Part shown: positions 46,340 through 57,714 of the stretch, piece by piece | Position numbering within the stretch: the stretch's first letter is position 1 | How the letters are laid out: each line of letters starts with the position of its first letter | The notes under the pieces: generated by a model | What the model saw: the letters and a program-made list of their open reading frames with translations, nothing else | What the model was told of the DNA's origin: nothing | Databases searched by the model: none | NCBI GenBank assembly: GCA_029465975.1 | Contig: CM055745.1 | Coordinates: forward strand, 9,028,203-9,092,202 | Direction of reading: 5' to 3' | DNA from: Dallia pectoralis | Taxonomy: Eukaryota; Chordata; Actinopteri; Esociformes; Umbridae | DNA: 64,000 nucleotides | Made by a program: the position numbers and the translations under genes

Positions 46340-46765
46340 ACGTATACATAGTGTCTGTATTGTTAAACGTGTACATAGTGTCTGTATTGTTAAACGTGTA
46401 CATAGCGTCTGTATTGTTAAACGTGTACATAGCGTCTGTATTGTTAAACGTGTACATAGCGTCTGTATTGTTAAACGTGTACATAGCGTCTGTATTGTTA
46501 AACGTGTACATAGTGTCTGTATTGTTAAACGTGTACATAGCGTCTGTATTGTTAAACGTGTACATAGTGTCTGTATTGTTAAACGTGTACATAGCGTCTG
46601 TATTGTTAAACGTGTACATAGCGTCTGTATTGTTAAACGTGTACATAGCGTCTGTATTGTTAAATGTGTACATAGCGTCTGTATTGTTAAACGTGTACAT
46701 AGTGTCTGTATTGTTAAACGTGTACATAGTGTCTGTATTGTTAAACGTGTACATAGCGTCTGTAA
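46340..46765 (+). repeat. 27-bp minisatellite, plus-strand copy
   Basis: About 16 copies of TTGTTAAACGTGTACATAGC plus GTCTGTA, with GTGTCTG/GCGTCTG variants. Period 27 keeps a repetitive open frame on both strands; not a gene. Preceded by a (GT)n-rich stretch (46120-46240). Confidence 0.93.
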
Positions 46766-46893
46766 CTTGAGGGTTAATGTCATGTCTTACAAGTTATGTA
46801 TTGTCCCATTATTGATGTAACCCCATCCTGTTGTTAACTAAACTGTGTACAGTGTATTTTCAACTTAATAGCTAGTATTAAATGGTTGTGACG

Positions 46894-47620
46894 TGTCGTG
46901 GAAATTTTAGACTTTAATCGCTGAATTCGAACTTAAAGTAAGACGCACGAGAGTATGTTACAGTTTGACACTTTTAACAGGTTTAATTGCAAGTAAGAAA
47001 CCATTTCTCAAATACAGGTTTAAGCTTTTGCATTGATCAGATCAATCCCTATAGCAAGCTTAAAGAATAGGTTTGAGGAAAGTCTTCATCAGACAACAGG
47101 ACAATAACCTGTGCTGGATCAGACTGACCTAATGATTACAACTTCTGCAGGGGTATTTAAAGGAATGAAGTTACGCACACTCATTGACACACAGTATTGA
47201 TGGAGAACAGATGTATCCTCAGAAGTAGGCAGGACAGTTTGATTGGCACAAGGGGGAATGTCAAAACCTGACCCCTGTGCCTCAAGCAGTATGAGTGGAG
47301 ACCACATGTGGTCATCAGATAACCACCAGGTCATTGCCTCATGAACTTAAGGAGGAGGTCAACTGCCTTTGTTGTTCTTAACAGACAAAGCCCCCCACAA
47401 TTCCTAACAGCAAAGTTACTCAGTGACATCTATTTCCTCCCCAGGACCTTCTTGAGGTCAATAGGTCAATAGACAGATGTCTCCTATCATGAAACTTATA
47501 TTCCTGTCCTACAAAAAACTTATCCTAAACATTCCTTTCCTCTGTGCCTTTTGGCCTAAACAACATCTATAGGACTTACATGTTAATAAACTTCTTGAGT
47601 GATCATAAAATTCCATAACA
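46894..47620 (-). repeat. 3' LTR of the ERV
   Basis: 727 bp; the internal side carries the polypurine tract (complement of 47621-47633). Confidence 0.92.
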
Positions 47621-49940
47621 ATCTGCCCTTTTTAACATTATAAACCCTTAATCATGTTAAACAATTTAAGAGTGTGAACTCTAAATTTTAGTTCACTCAA
47701 GCTTACTAATTACTCATAACCAATCAGGAATATATGGATCCACCACTGTCATATGTCTAAAACTGTAACCTGTTAAGAAAAATACTTTTACCAAACATAG
47801 TACACAATCAATTGAAATAATCCAATGTCAGTACAGTACTTAGCAACATTCAACAGTGTCATTTTCATATTCTGGATTTCTAGTCCTCCATCTAGTGTGT
47901 GAGGAACTAATCATTAAGAAAACATCAGTAAATATGTTGGCACTCTTTGATCATCAGAAATGAAGATTTTAATCATGGTGTGAGTGTATAAATGTTCCTT
48001 TTTCATCTTCTCAGCTCTGGTAGGCTCCTTCAACGTCTTTAATGAGTGTGGCCAAACAGTGGCCATTCTTTAATAGTCCAGAGATGCAATATATGTGTGT
48101 TCAATGTTCTTGTTTTTCCTTTGTACAACTCAAACCGACGTTCAAGATAATTTCTGAAATCTGCAACATGTTCACCTTTTTCTCTTTACAGTCCATAACT
48201 TCCTTGAAAAGTGTACAAAAACATTCACACAATTTAGTAATTGCCTTCATTGTGGTCTGGATGACACGTTTTTCCTTGGTTCTGGTTTGACCTTTTCTGT
48301 GGTCTGTACCTAAAGTAATTCAGTTAGCTTCTGATATGTGTGTGTGCGTGTGTGTGCGTGAGGGTAGGGCTCAGATGCTCTGCTCCAGTTGTTCATGGTC
48401 CAACCTGTTGATTTGTTAATGCAAACACACACTTTGCAAAAAAGTTATTGCATTACATGTGTCAGTTAACATTTCTTACAATAGAATTACATTGTGTTTA
48501 CTGCTCAGATTTAATTTTGCTAAGCCAAATACATTTGTAATAGCTATTCCCCTCAATCATTCAAATGTTTAGACATGATATCCAACTCACCCAAATTTAA
48601 CAAATGCTATATTCTTGAATATATTTATTACGTCACATCCCCTCCTGGTTTCTCCTTAAGTTCATCAACAATGGAGAAAACAAACTGTCATAGACAAACT
48701 TGTTAAATTTATCTAAGATAAAACACATGACCAAAATATGGTTTATGACCAGCCATCTGTTAGCTCTGGGCTGAGCCACCTCACAATCACACAGTAAACC
48801 AGCCCCCCCCTCTAAATAAGCAACTTGGGTGTGCCCCCTCTTTTGAGCCAGAGAAGCACCCCAGGGAGGGTCAAAGAAAAGTTCATAAACACCCCTAAAT
48901 TAACAGAAACCATCTCTAGACAGGGAGATAAAGAGTTACAATTAACTTTCTGCCCTTTTAACAATCAAGAACTCAGAATGTCTTAAACATGTTACTCAAA
49001 ATAGCCAAAAGCCAATAATAAAAAATAAAAGGGTGTATCAGAAATACACTTAACCCACATGGTCATTCATTATATCATCATGCCAACATTTATAGAAACA
49101 AATCCAAATGTCCTTATTCAACTTCACAAAACGAATAACCATAGCATATAACTAGAATATAATCTCCCTATAACCTAGAATGTAGTCCTCCTACAAAACA
49201 AACAAAATGGAACATATAGTATTCCAGGTAAAAACATGCAGAGTTATAATCGGAAATACTCTTAATTATGTCATTAGCGCAAATGTTACATAATGCCTAA
49301 AACAAATAATAGGCCTACAATAAAATAGGAATTCCTCGTGCACAGGAAAACCTGAAAATAAATGTGTCGACAAAACTTTGGCCTGGGACCCCTGTCCCAA
49401 CTTCATGAAGCTTTACCCCAGATCATACATGAATCACACCTAGGTTATTTTAATATGATATTTGCGTACGCGTACGAACGACCCTGGACAGCGAAAAATA
49501 AGACCTCTCACTAACAATGAGCTGATTTCTACTGAGAATTTACCCTGACAGTAGCTATATATGCAGTCCCCTAGTTGTAACCGGTAAACTAGGGACAATG
49601 AGAAATCAACCATCATGGGTCCAGTCACGCTCCCCGAGCTGCACGGACCTGACAAACCCCGTTTATCAGGCGATACGCAATGTACGCTACACTACGCTAA
49701 ACACCTAACTTTAAGCGTAAGCATAGTGCCAAGACACCGGTACTCCTCCCCAGTGGAACGAAAATCTCACACAACCATATGTCTGCATATCAACTCAAAA
49801 CACAGAATAGATAAGTCTTCACTAAACATCCAAACAAAATTACTTTAACTTTAGATACTATCATAATTGATTAATTACAGGAATCACATAATGGTTTGAT
49901 CTCACCGGGTTGATGTTTTCCTGCCCGTCCCCTCTGACCG
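47621..49940 (-). other. ERV interior without recognisable pol or env
   Basis: 2.3 kb between gag stop and 3' LTR. No reverse transcriptase, integrase or envelope motif found in any frame; only short AT-rich frames. It may be a remnant of deleted pol/env, or unrelated sequence carried by the element. Confidence 0.6.
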
Positions 49941-51506
49941 TCAGTACCCCCGTCCGTGCCAGCCATGGGTCCTGTGACGCTCCATTTGGTCGTCTGCTGT
50001 TGTGCCATCACCATCTCCCATACTGTCTCCGTTCCCATGGTAATAGTCTCTAGTGTCCGGCTCAGTGCAGTCACGAGCCCAGTGTCCAAATGCACCACAG
50101 TTGAAACAGCTATCAGAGTTGGGACTTTGGCTGGAGTTATCACCCTGGTTCCTGGATTGTCCTCTCCTGCTTGCTCTCCGTCTCCGTCTCCGTCTCCCTC
50201 CTGAGTAGCCTCTGCTGTAGAAGTCCAGTTGGGCCATCTGAATTTGCGTTTCACGCTCCCGTCTTTCTTCGGTCTGTTTGTACAACTGGTCCTCGTAGAC
50301 TCTTTCAGCGTGCTTAAAATACGGCCAGACGGTTTCCATGCGACCCTCATCCAGGTCTACACAGTGGTTTTGAATGTGCTTCCTAATGTCCGGTAGAAGG
50401 CCTGCAACTAACCTCATTTTACACTGTTGCTCCCAGGCCGACTCTTCATCACCGTCCGGTCTCTTCCCCATTCCGCTGTGTAATTCAAAAGCTTTTTCGA
50501 GTCTATTCCTGTAGTCTGAAACTTTCTCGCCCAGTGTCTGTTTACAATCAGAGATCTTTTCCCAGTTCATTCGCTTAGGAAAAGCAGCGATAAGTCCAGT
50601 GCTCAGCTGTTCCACAGCACTCCGGTAGTTTGAGTGCGCATCCCAATTGAACATAATGTTTCTCTCGCTAGGCCAGTTTCTTTTCACTCTCCCCCATTTT
50701 AGTTGCAAGGCCTTCATCAAAATTGTTTCAATCTCCACAGAGGTCGGTCTATATTGATTCACGATCTGTAGAAACACACGGACAAATTCCTCTCCACCTT
50801 CTGTTTCTGGGTCAGGTAGTGTAGAAGCCACGTCTCTCAGGTCGGCGGGTGACCACGGTCTGTAGACTAGTATAGTCGCTGGGTTATCCGTGTCTCCTCC
50901 ACCAGCTGGGTTGGCTACCTCCACCATAGGGAATTGCCCGGCATCAAAGCTGTGTTGTTCTCTGGGACAGGCCGCAGTGGTACTCTGGGTCCTCTCTGCG
51001 GCGGGTGAAACTCTGTCGAGGCCGAATACGGATGGGTAGAGTCCTCCTCCGCGAATGTTTTCCATCAGGTCCGATGCTGTTGGCATAGTTGGTACCGCTG
51101 GGGCTGTTGTGGTAACGCCGCGATAGGGTGGGGGTCGGTCAGCAGGAGGACAGGCAGCATCAACCTGGTTGGGACAAGCTAGAACACGATTAACAAGCCC
51201 CGTGCTACACCGCTTAGCCCGTATATCAGTCTGCTCTCTCCACTTATTATATGCCTTCCAATCAACTTTCTGCCGATTACCCCGTGAAACCTTAATTTTA
51301 CCCTGTTCAAAATCCTCCAACTTGTCTTTCAACAACAGTATCTGTCTCTGACTAAAACTGCCATCCGCAGGAAATCCCAATAACTCCCACAGGTCTAATT
51401 GTTCGCATGTCCAGTCTCCGTATTTGTCTGTCATTATTTTAGCCGGTCCAACAACGTAACGTTCAGTATCCACCGAAGGTTTACCAATACACATGTAATT
51501 ACCCAT
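49941..51506 (-). CDS. gag: Retroviral Gag polyprotein of the ERV, intact frame
   Basis: A 521-codon open frame. It starts MGN, a myristoylation signal placing Gag at the inner plasma membrane. A matrix-like region follows, then a PPPY late-domain motif at residues 125-128 (budding through NEDD4-type ligases in known retroviruses). A capsid region (about 205-410) with RPWSPADLR (216-224) resembles the gammaretroviral p30 core. A basic run (about 438-448) and one CCHC zinc knuckle (C467, C470, H475, C480) mark the nucleocapsid. The length is typical of a gammaretroviral Gag. It ends at a stop with no downstream pol frame. The intact frame in an otherwise deleted provirus is consistent with a young insertion, or less likely with selection. 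Confidence 0.9.
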   Translation of the reverse strand: MGNYMCIGKPSVDTERYVVGPAKIMTDKYGDWTCEQLDLWELLGFPADGSFSQRQILLLKDKLEDFEQGKIKVSRGNRQKVDWKAYNKWREQTDIRAKRCSTGLVNRVLACPNQVDAACPPADRPPPYRGVTTTAPAVPTMPTASDLMENIRGGGLYPSVFGLDRVSPAAERTQSTTAACPREQHSFDAGQFPMVEVANPAGGGDTDNPATILVYRPWSPADLRDVASTLPDPETEGGEEFVRVFLQIVNQYRPTSVEIETILMKALQLKWGRVKRNWPSERNIMFNWDAHSNYRSAVEQLSTGLIAAFPKRMNWEKISDCKQTLGEKVSDYRNRLEKAFELHSGMGKRPDGDEESAWEQQCKMRLVAGLLPDIRKHIQNHCVDLDEGRMETVWPYFKHAERVYEDQLYKQTEERRERETQIQMAQLDFYSRGYSGGRRRRRRRASRRGQSRNQGDNSSQSPNSDSCFNCGAFGHWARDCTEPDTRDYYHGNGDSMGDGDGTTADDQMERHRTHGWHGRGY

Positions 51507-52130
51507 GTTGTTATCGATATTTAAGACGCAAATCTAATTTTAGCATATAATGAAGTGTCCTATATGTGTTAATGAACTCGTCAGTTCTTTTAAGTGAGAT
51601 ATCCTGAATAACCGTGCCGTCTCACCGCACCCAGATAACCTATATTGAACAGCATTTTATTCCTACTGTATACAGGTATTAACACTTCATACAGGTAAAT
51701 ATTGCTCCAGTCTGGCGCTCTCCACTCACCCATTTGTTGAGGAGGATTGGAGCTGCAGAAATTAATAATTCCTGACGTGCACGTTTTACCAGACCAAAAT
51801 CAACAAATACCCGATTAGAAGTACTGTTTTCCATTTTTAAGCCAAGTTTAAAATCTTACAATAACCTTACGAATTAAGTCAAAATTAACGAGCCTATTTT
51901 GTTAATTTATCAAAACCGTTGTCAAACTGTCGTCCAACATTGTCCCAATTCAGCATTTTTAGGTCCTTGAGTTTCAAAATTCTGTATAGAATCACATATC
52001 TCCAAAGACAGTCCTGGCCTGTTATTTTTTCAAAAAAAATTACAAAAATTATATCGCTCTTTAGGATATGTAGCCTGTTTTGGAAAAAATACGGATTACT
52101 TTGTTAAGAATCTCGGACGATGCCCCCAAA
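51507..52130 (-). other. ERV leader between 5' LTR and gag
   Basis: 624-bp untranslated leader. The primer-binding-like site occupies the complement of about 52110-52130. A packaging signal would be expected here but cannot be recognised by eye. Confidence 0.65.
52110..52130 (-). promoter_or_regulatory. Primer-binding site (tRNA-Pro type)
   Basis: Directly adjoins the 5' LTR. The minus strand starts TTTGGGGGCATCGTCCGAGA. It matches the known gammaretroviral tRNA-Pro site apart from one inserted A and one substitution. Confidence 0.72.
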
Positions 52131-52857
52131 TGTCGTGGAAATTTTAGACTTTAATCGCTGAATTCGAACTTAAAGTAAGACGCACGAGAGTATGTTACAG
52201 TTTGACACTTTTAACAGGTTTAATTGCAAGTAAGAAACCATTTCTCAAATACAGGTTTAAGCTTTTGCATTGATCAGATCAATCCCTATAGCAAGCTTAA
52301 AGAATAGGTTTGAGGAAAGTCTTCATCAGACAACAGGACAATAACCTGTGCTGGATCAGACTGACCTAATGATTACAACTTCTGCAGGGGTATTTAAAGG
52401 AATGAAGTTACGCACACTCATTGACACACAGTATTGATGGAGAACAGATGTATCCTCAGAAGTAGGCAGGACAGTTTGATTGGCACAAGGGGGAATGTCA
52501 AAACCTGACCCCTGTGCCTCAAGCAGTATGAGTGGAGACCACATGTGGTCATCAGATAACCACCAGGTCATTGCCTCATGAACTTAAGGAGGAGGTCAAC
52601 TGCCTTTGTTGTTCTTAACAGACAAAGCCCCCCACAATTCCTAACAGCAAAGTTACTCAGTGACATCTATTTCCTCCCCAGGACCTTCTTGAGGTCAATA
52701 GGTCAATAGACAGATGTCTCCTATCATGAAACTTATATTCCTGTCCTACAAAAAACTTATCCTAAACATTCCTTTCCTCTGTGCCTTTTGGCCTAAACAA
52801 CATCTATAGGACTTACATGTTAATAAACTTCTTGAGTGATCATAAAATTCCATAACA
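52131..52857 (-). repeat. 5' LTR of the ERV
   Basis: 727 bp, appears identical to the partner. A TTTAAATA box (complement of 52391-52398) could be the core promoter. Confidence 0.9.
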
Positions 52858-52861
52858 GACG

Positions 52862-53369
52862 CTAAACATATTTGATATGACAGAATAGACTGGTGGGATT
52901 ATGTTATTTCAAATTTGATCTTAATGTGTAATGTAATGTTCTCTTAGAAAGAGATTGCAAGTCTGTGATCCACAGTTAATGCTTTTTTATACATTACAGA
53001 AGTAGTCACTAATTCTTAACTGCTCTGGTGGGGACGTCCACTGATTATTCAGCAGAATTTGTTTGCATTTTCCTTTTTCAATAAACATTTGTCGTCTATG
53101 GATCTAAAACATCAGTATGGTTCATTCGGCACTTGTCTTGCCCTCTTGATCAGATAACACTTAAAACACACTAATTAAAAATAGCTAGAATTTACATGGT
53201 TGTAGAGCAGGTTTAAACAGAATTCTGTGCAGAAGTTGTATAATGTCGATATTTGCGTCATTATCCTGAGTGAAGTACACCACCTTTGGAGGTGAGGCCC
53301 TGATAGGATGCAGACACAATAGAGCTGGGAGGATTGCCCTGTGCTGTTGAACTGGTTTACAGCAGTAGG
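52862..53369. other. Flank of ERV up to scaffold gap
   Basis: Unique sequence. The first part (to about 53150) recurs inverted at 59340-59625 and again, direct, at the window end (63945-64000). No gene seen. Confidence 0.6.
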
Positions 53370-53869
53370 NNNNNNNNNNNNNNNNNNNNNNNNNNNNNNN
53401 NNNNNNNNNNNNNNNNNNNNNNNNNNNNNNNNNNNNNNNNNNNNNNNNNNNNNNNNNNNNNNNNNNNNNNNNNNNNNNNNNNNNNNNNNNNNNNNNNNNN
53501 NNNNNNNNNNNNNNNNNNNNNNNNNNNNNNNNNNNNNNNNNNNNNNNNNNNNNNNNNNNNNNNNNNNNNNNNNNNNNNNNNNNNNNNNNNNNNNNNNNNN
53601 NNNNNNNNNNNNNNNNNNNNNNNNNNNNNNNNNNNNNNNNNNNNNNNNNNNNNNNNNNNNNNNNNNNNNNNNNNNNNNNNNNNNNNNNNNNNNNNNNNNN
53701 NNNNNNNNNNNNNNNNNNNNNNNNNNNNNNNNNNNNNNNNNNNNNNNNNNNNNNNNNNNNNNNNNNNNNNNNNNNNNNNNNNNNNNNNNNNNNNNNNNNN
53801 NNNNNNNNNNNNNNNNNNNNNNNNNNNNNNNNNNNNNNNNNNNNNNNNNNNNNNNNNNNNNNNNNNNNN
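53370..53869. other. Scaffold gap, exactly 500 N
   Basis: Placeholder gap; abuts a long CA-rich array, which probably caused the assembly break. Confidence 0.99.
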
Positions 53870-54760
53870 ACACACACACACACGTACATGTGAACACACA
53901 CAAACACGTACATGTAAACACACACACACGTACATTTGAACACACACACATGTACATGTAAACACACACACACACACGTACATGTAAACACACACACACA
54001 CGTACATGTGAACACACACATGTACATGTAAACACACACACACACGTACATCTGAACACACACACACGTACATTTAAACTCACACACACGTACATGTAAA
54101 CACACACACACGTACATGTAAACACACACACTCGTACATGTGAACACACACACACACACACACGTACATGTGCACACACACACGTACATGTAAACACACA
54201 CACGTACATGTAAACACACACACGTACATGTAAACACACACACACGTACATGTAAACACACACACACGTACATGTAAACACACACACACGTACATTTGCA
54301 CACACACTCGTACATGTGAACACACACAAACGTACATGTGCACACACACACGTACATGTAAGCACACACACACACGTACATGTAAACACACACACACACA
54401 CATGTACATGTAAACACACACACAAACACGTACATGTAAACACACACACACACGTACATGTAAACACACACACGTACATGTAAACACACACACACACACG
54501 TAAATGTGAACACACACATGTACATGTGAACACACACGTACATGTAAACACACACACACGTACAGGTAAACACACACACACGAACATGTAAACACACACA
54601 CACACTCGTACATGTGCACACACACACGTACATGTGCACACACACACGTACATGTGCACACACACACACATGTACATGTAAACACACACACACACACACA
54701 CGTACATGTAAACACACACACACACGTACATGTAAACACACACACACGTACATGTGCATG
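53870..54760 (+). repeat. CA-rich minisatellite (CACACACGTACATGTAAACA)
   Basis: Tandem units of about 20-24 bp combining (CA)n with CGTACATGTAAA or CGTACATGTGAA. Cysteine/valine-rich frames on the minus strand are artefacts. It probably continues into the scaffold gap. Confidence 0.9.
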
Positions 54761-55045
54761 AGAGTTGGAAAGTGCCACTAAGAACTAGCGAGTAGATCTA
54801 ACCGTGTCATCAAACGTCTGCAAAAGCGTGTGCCAGCATTTGATTTTCAATGTAATTTAATAGCACTAACCTGACGTCACGGTCATGTCACGTTGACGGC
54901 GGAAAGGGGGAAAGTGACTTTCTCACGGCGACGTAGCGACGGCGTAAAAACATACTGTTAAGATTTGCCCAAAAAAATACATCGCCGTGGGTCAAAGTTC
55001 ATCTCACATACTCCTCTACATGTAACGTGTGAACGTCGCCGTGAG
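54761..55045. other. Unique stretch, no gene
   Basis: Begins with GTTGGAAAGTGCCACTAAGA, a short motif shared with 46250-46270 and 61990-62012 (inverted). Nothing coding recognised. Confidence 0.5.
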
Positions 55046-55047
55046 TC

Positions 55048-55325
55048 CGGCTTCAACCTGGTTAACCACTTGTTACAACCGAAGTATGCAGCAAAGCATT
55101 TGTGAAGCCACAACACGCACAGCCTTGAGGCGGATGGGCTACAACAGCAGAAGACCCCACCGGGTACCACTCATCTCCACTACAAATAGGAAAAAGATGC
55201 TACAATTTGCACGAGATCACAAAAATTGGACAGTTGAAGACTGGACTGATTGCCTGGTCTGACGAGTCTCGAGTTCTGTTGAGACATTCAGATGGTGGAG
55301 TCAGAATTTTATGGAAGGCCAAGTG
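55048..55325 (+). pseudogene. Tc1 transposase fragment
   Basis: Encodes ATTRTALRRMGYNSRRPHRV and KMLQFARDHKNWTVEDWTD, then frameshifts in the region of the first catalytic Asp (SDESR) and HSDGGVRI. This is the middle of a Tc1/mariner transposase from a different Tc1 family than the element at 56217. No TIRs are visible. Internal fragment only. Confidence 0.75.
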
Positions 55326-55838
55326 GCTCAAAACGTGACACACTTCGAGCGTTTCTTGTGGCTGATGACGTTCAAATCAAGTGTAAATTTGTGAAATACA
55401 CGCGCTGAGATCGCCTGTTATTAGACGTGCGTTCTCCTCATGCCGTCCAAAGCGAGTGTCAAAAGTGCATTTCACGCGATCACAACGCCTGTTCTACAAC
55501 GCACGTTGTCTAATAAGCCGTTCAAAACGAGTGTAATGATGTATTTTCACTTGATCTGTTCAAGTGTATGTACATGTTTTTTGCACTCGCTTACTTCAAG
55601 TGTAATGTCATTTTTACACTCGTCATTTACGCCTTGAATTATAGGACGCTCGTAATTGGTCGGTCTTTCTCAGACGCTCGTCGTACTTTGGCACCATTCA
55701 TTTTTAAGGCTACAGCGCCTGCGTATTTTGAGAAGCTGATACAATTGTATTACCTAGCCTTTTTTTCCAATTTCAGTCACAGCATTGGACAGTTTGTGTT
55801 TTAGATTAATAATAGTTTAGCAAAAACATTTACCTTAG
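55326..55838. other. Unique stretch, outer part shared with right arm
   Basis: No gene. Contains recurrent GAGTGTAA/AAGTGTAA motifs (55380-55610). The part from about 55680 to 55813 recurs inverted at 59178-59330. Confidence 0.5.
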
Positions 55839-55868
55839 ATATACACACACATATATATATACACACAC

Positions 55869-55915
<47 letters not shown>

Positions 55916-56114
55916 CACACACACACATATATATATATATACACACACACACATATATATACACACACACATATATATATATATACACACATATATATAT
56001 ACACACACACATATATATATACACACACATATATATATATACACACATACATATATACACACATATATACACACACATATATATATATACATATACACAC
56101 ATATTTATACACAC

Positions 56115-56167
<53 letters not shown>

Positions 56168-56200
56168 TATATATATACAAACATATATATATATATAAAT
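55839..56200. repeat. TA/CA microsatellite
   Basis: Alternating (TA)n and (CA)n blocks over about 360 bp at the start of the palindrome spacer. Confidence 0.95.
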
Positions 56201-56216
56201 TCCTTTGTTTTTGTTG

Positions 56217-57665
56217 TTCACTGAAGAAATTTGGGTTTAAGATCAAAAGATGAGTATGAGACAAAAGTTCAGAATTTCAGCTTTTATTTCCTGGTATTTA
56301 CATCTAGATGTGTTAAACAACTCACGACATACCACCCTTTGTTTGAACCCACCCATTTTCACGTGAGCAAAAGTATTGGAACATGTGACTGACAGGTGTT
56401 TCTTGTTGCCCAGGTGTTGCCTTTTAGGTTGATTGTCCAAACAATAAATAGCTCTGCATGACTAGTCTAAGTTTTCATCCTTGATTCAAACCTATCAAGA
56501 CTGCATTTCCTGTTAAAGAGGAGAAACCAACATGAAGACCAGAGAGCCGTCTGTGGGAGAAAAGCAAGCCATTGTCAAGCTGAGAAAAGAAGGAAAGTCG
56601 GAGTCATTGGACAAACATTGGGCATAGCAAGCACAACAATTTGGAATGTCCTGAAAAAGAAAGAAACTATTGGTGTACTGAGTAACAGATGTCGAACAGG
56701 TCGGCCAAGGAAAACAACAGTAGTTGATGACAGAAGTATCGTGAGAGCTGTGAAGAAAACCCCCAAAACATCAGTAAGTGACATCACCAACGACCTCCAC
56801 AGTGCCGGGGTGAAGGTATCACAATCCACTGTTCGAAGAAGACTCAGAGAGCAGAAATATAGAGGCCACACCACAAGATGCAAACCACTCATCAGCAGTA
56901 AGAATCGGAAGGCCAGATTGGAATTTGCAAAGAAGTACAGAGATGAGCCGCAAAAGTTCTGGAACACAATCTTATGGACTGATGAGACCAAGATTAATCT
57001 CTACCAAAGTGATGGAAAGGCCAAAGTGTGGAGAAAGAAAGGAACTGCTTATGATCCGAAGCATACAAGCTCATCTGTGAAGCATGGTGGAGGTAATGTC
57101 ATGGCTTGGGCGTGCATGGCTGCTTCTGGAACAGGCTCATTGATATTTATTGATGATGTAACTGATGATGGTAGCAGCAGAATGAATTCAGCCAATTTAC
57201 GGAGAAATGCATTGAAAATAATCGGGAGGAAGTTTATCATGCAGCAGGACAATGACCCAAAGCACACTGCCAACAAAACAAAGGACTTCATCAGGGGGAA
57301 AAAGTGGAAGGTTTTAGACTGGCCAAGTCAATCACCTGACCTTAACCCAATAGAGCATGCATTTCACCACCTTAAGAGGAGACTGAAGGGAGAAACACCC
57401 GAAACAAACAAGAACTAAAAGAAGCTGCGGTAAAAGCCTGGAATAGCATCACAAATGAAGAATGCAACAGTTTGGTGATGTCGATGGGTCGCAGGCTTGG
57501 GGCAGTTATTGCAAGCAAGGGTTATGCCACCAAATATTAAATGTTATTTACTTAAAGATTATTTGTTAACACATCTAGATGTAAATACCAGGAAATAAAA
57601 GCTGAAATTCTGAACTTTTGTCTCATACTCATCTTTTGATCTTAAACCCAAATGTCTTCAGTGAA
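56217..57665 (+). mobile_element. Near-complete Tc1/mariner transposon
   Basis: About 100-bp inverted repeats (56217-56316 and 57566-57665; TTCACTGAAG...TTTGGGTTTAAGATC...) flank one transposase gene. It is inserted between TA- and CA-rich repeats in the spacer of the second palindrome. A TA duplication cannot be defined, because the left flank is TA repeat and the right is a C/CA run. Confidence 0.9.
56532..57538 (+). pseudogene. Tc1 transposase with two single-base deletions
   Basis: ATG at 56532 (MKTREPSVGEKQAIVKLRKE). After a one-base loss near 56605 the main frame (to 57418) carries the paired-like DNA-binding helices (TTIWNVLKKK, CRTGRPRKT). The DD34E catalytic triad is LWTDETKI (first D), QQDNDPKHTA (second D) and SPDLNPIEHAF (E). 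A second one-base loss near 57412 separates the C-terminus, which ends SMGRRLGAVIASKGYATKY. All catalytic residues remain. Length is close to the usual 340 residues. Probably recently inactive, or carrying sequencing errors. Confidence 0.88.
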
Positions 57666-57714
57666 CCCCCCCCCCACACACACACACACACACACAATTG
57701 CATTAATACACCTG

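Larger units (their letters stand above)
46894..52857 (-). mobile_element. Gammaretrovirus-like endogenous retrovirus, gag only
   Basis: Two 727-bp LTRs (46894-47620 and 52131-52857) in which I see no difference by eye, TG...CA ends and a 4-bp GACG target duplication (46890-46893 and 52858-52861). Next to the 5' LTR (right side) the minus strand reads TTTGGGGGCATCGTCCGAGAT, close to the tRNA-Pro primer site of gammaretroviruses. Next to the 3' LTR is an AAAAAGGGCAGAT polypurine tract. Gag is intact; no protease, polymerase or envelope is recognisable in the 2.3 kb after it. It is therefore defective for autonomous spread. Near-identical LTRs mean a young insertion. Confidence 0.9.
45180..55813 (+). 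repeat. Left arm of second inverted repeat
   Basis: The LRR exon, short exon, 27-bp array, flank of the ERV and the 55680-55813 block all recur inverted in 59178-62984. The left arm additionally contains the ERV and 53150-55680, which are missing from the right arm. Confidence 0.85.

Noticed and set aside
46260..46783. Repetitive frames (MYTFNNTD... and others) of 140-167 codons
   Set aside because: The 27-bp minisatellite is a multiple of three and stays open on both strands; no gene signals around it.
53870..54778. Cysteine/valine-rich frames resembling small secreted or metallothionein-like proteins
   Set aside because: Purely products of (CA)n/(GTACATG) repeats, partly running through N.
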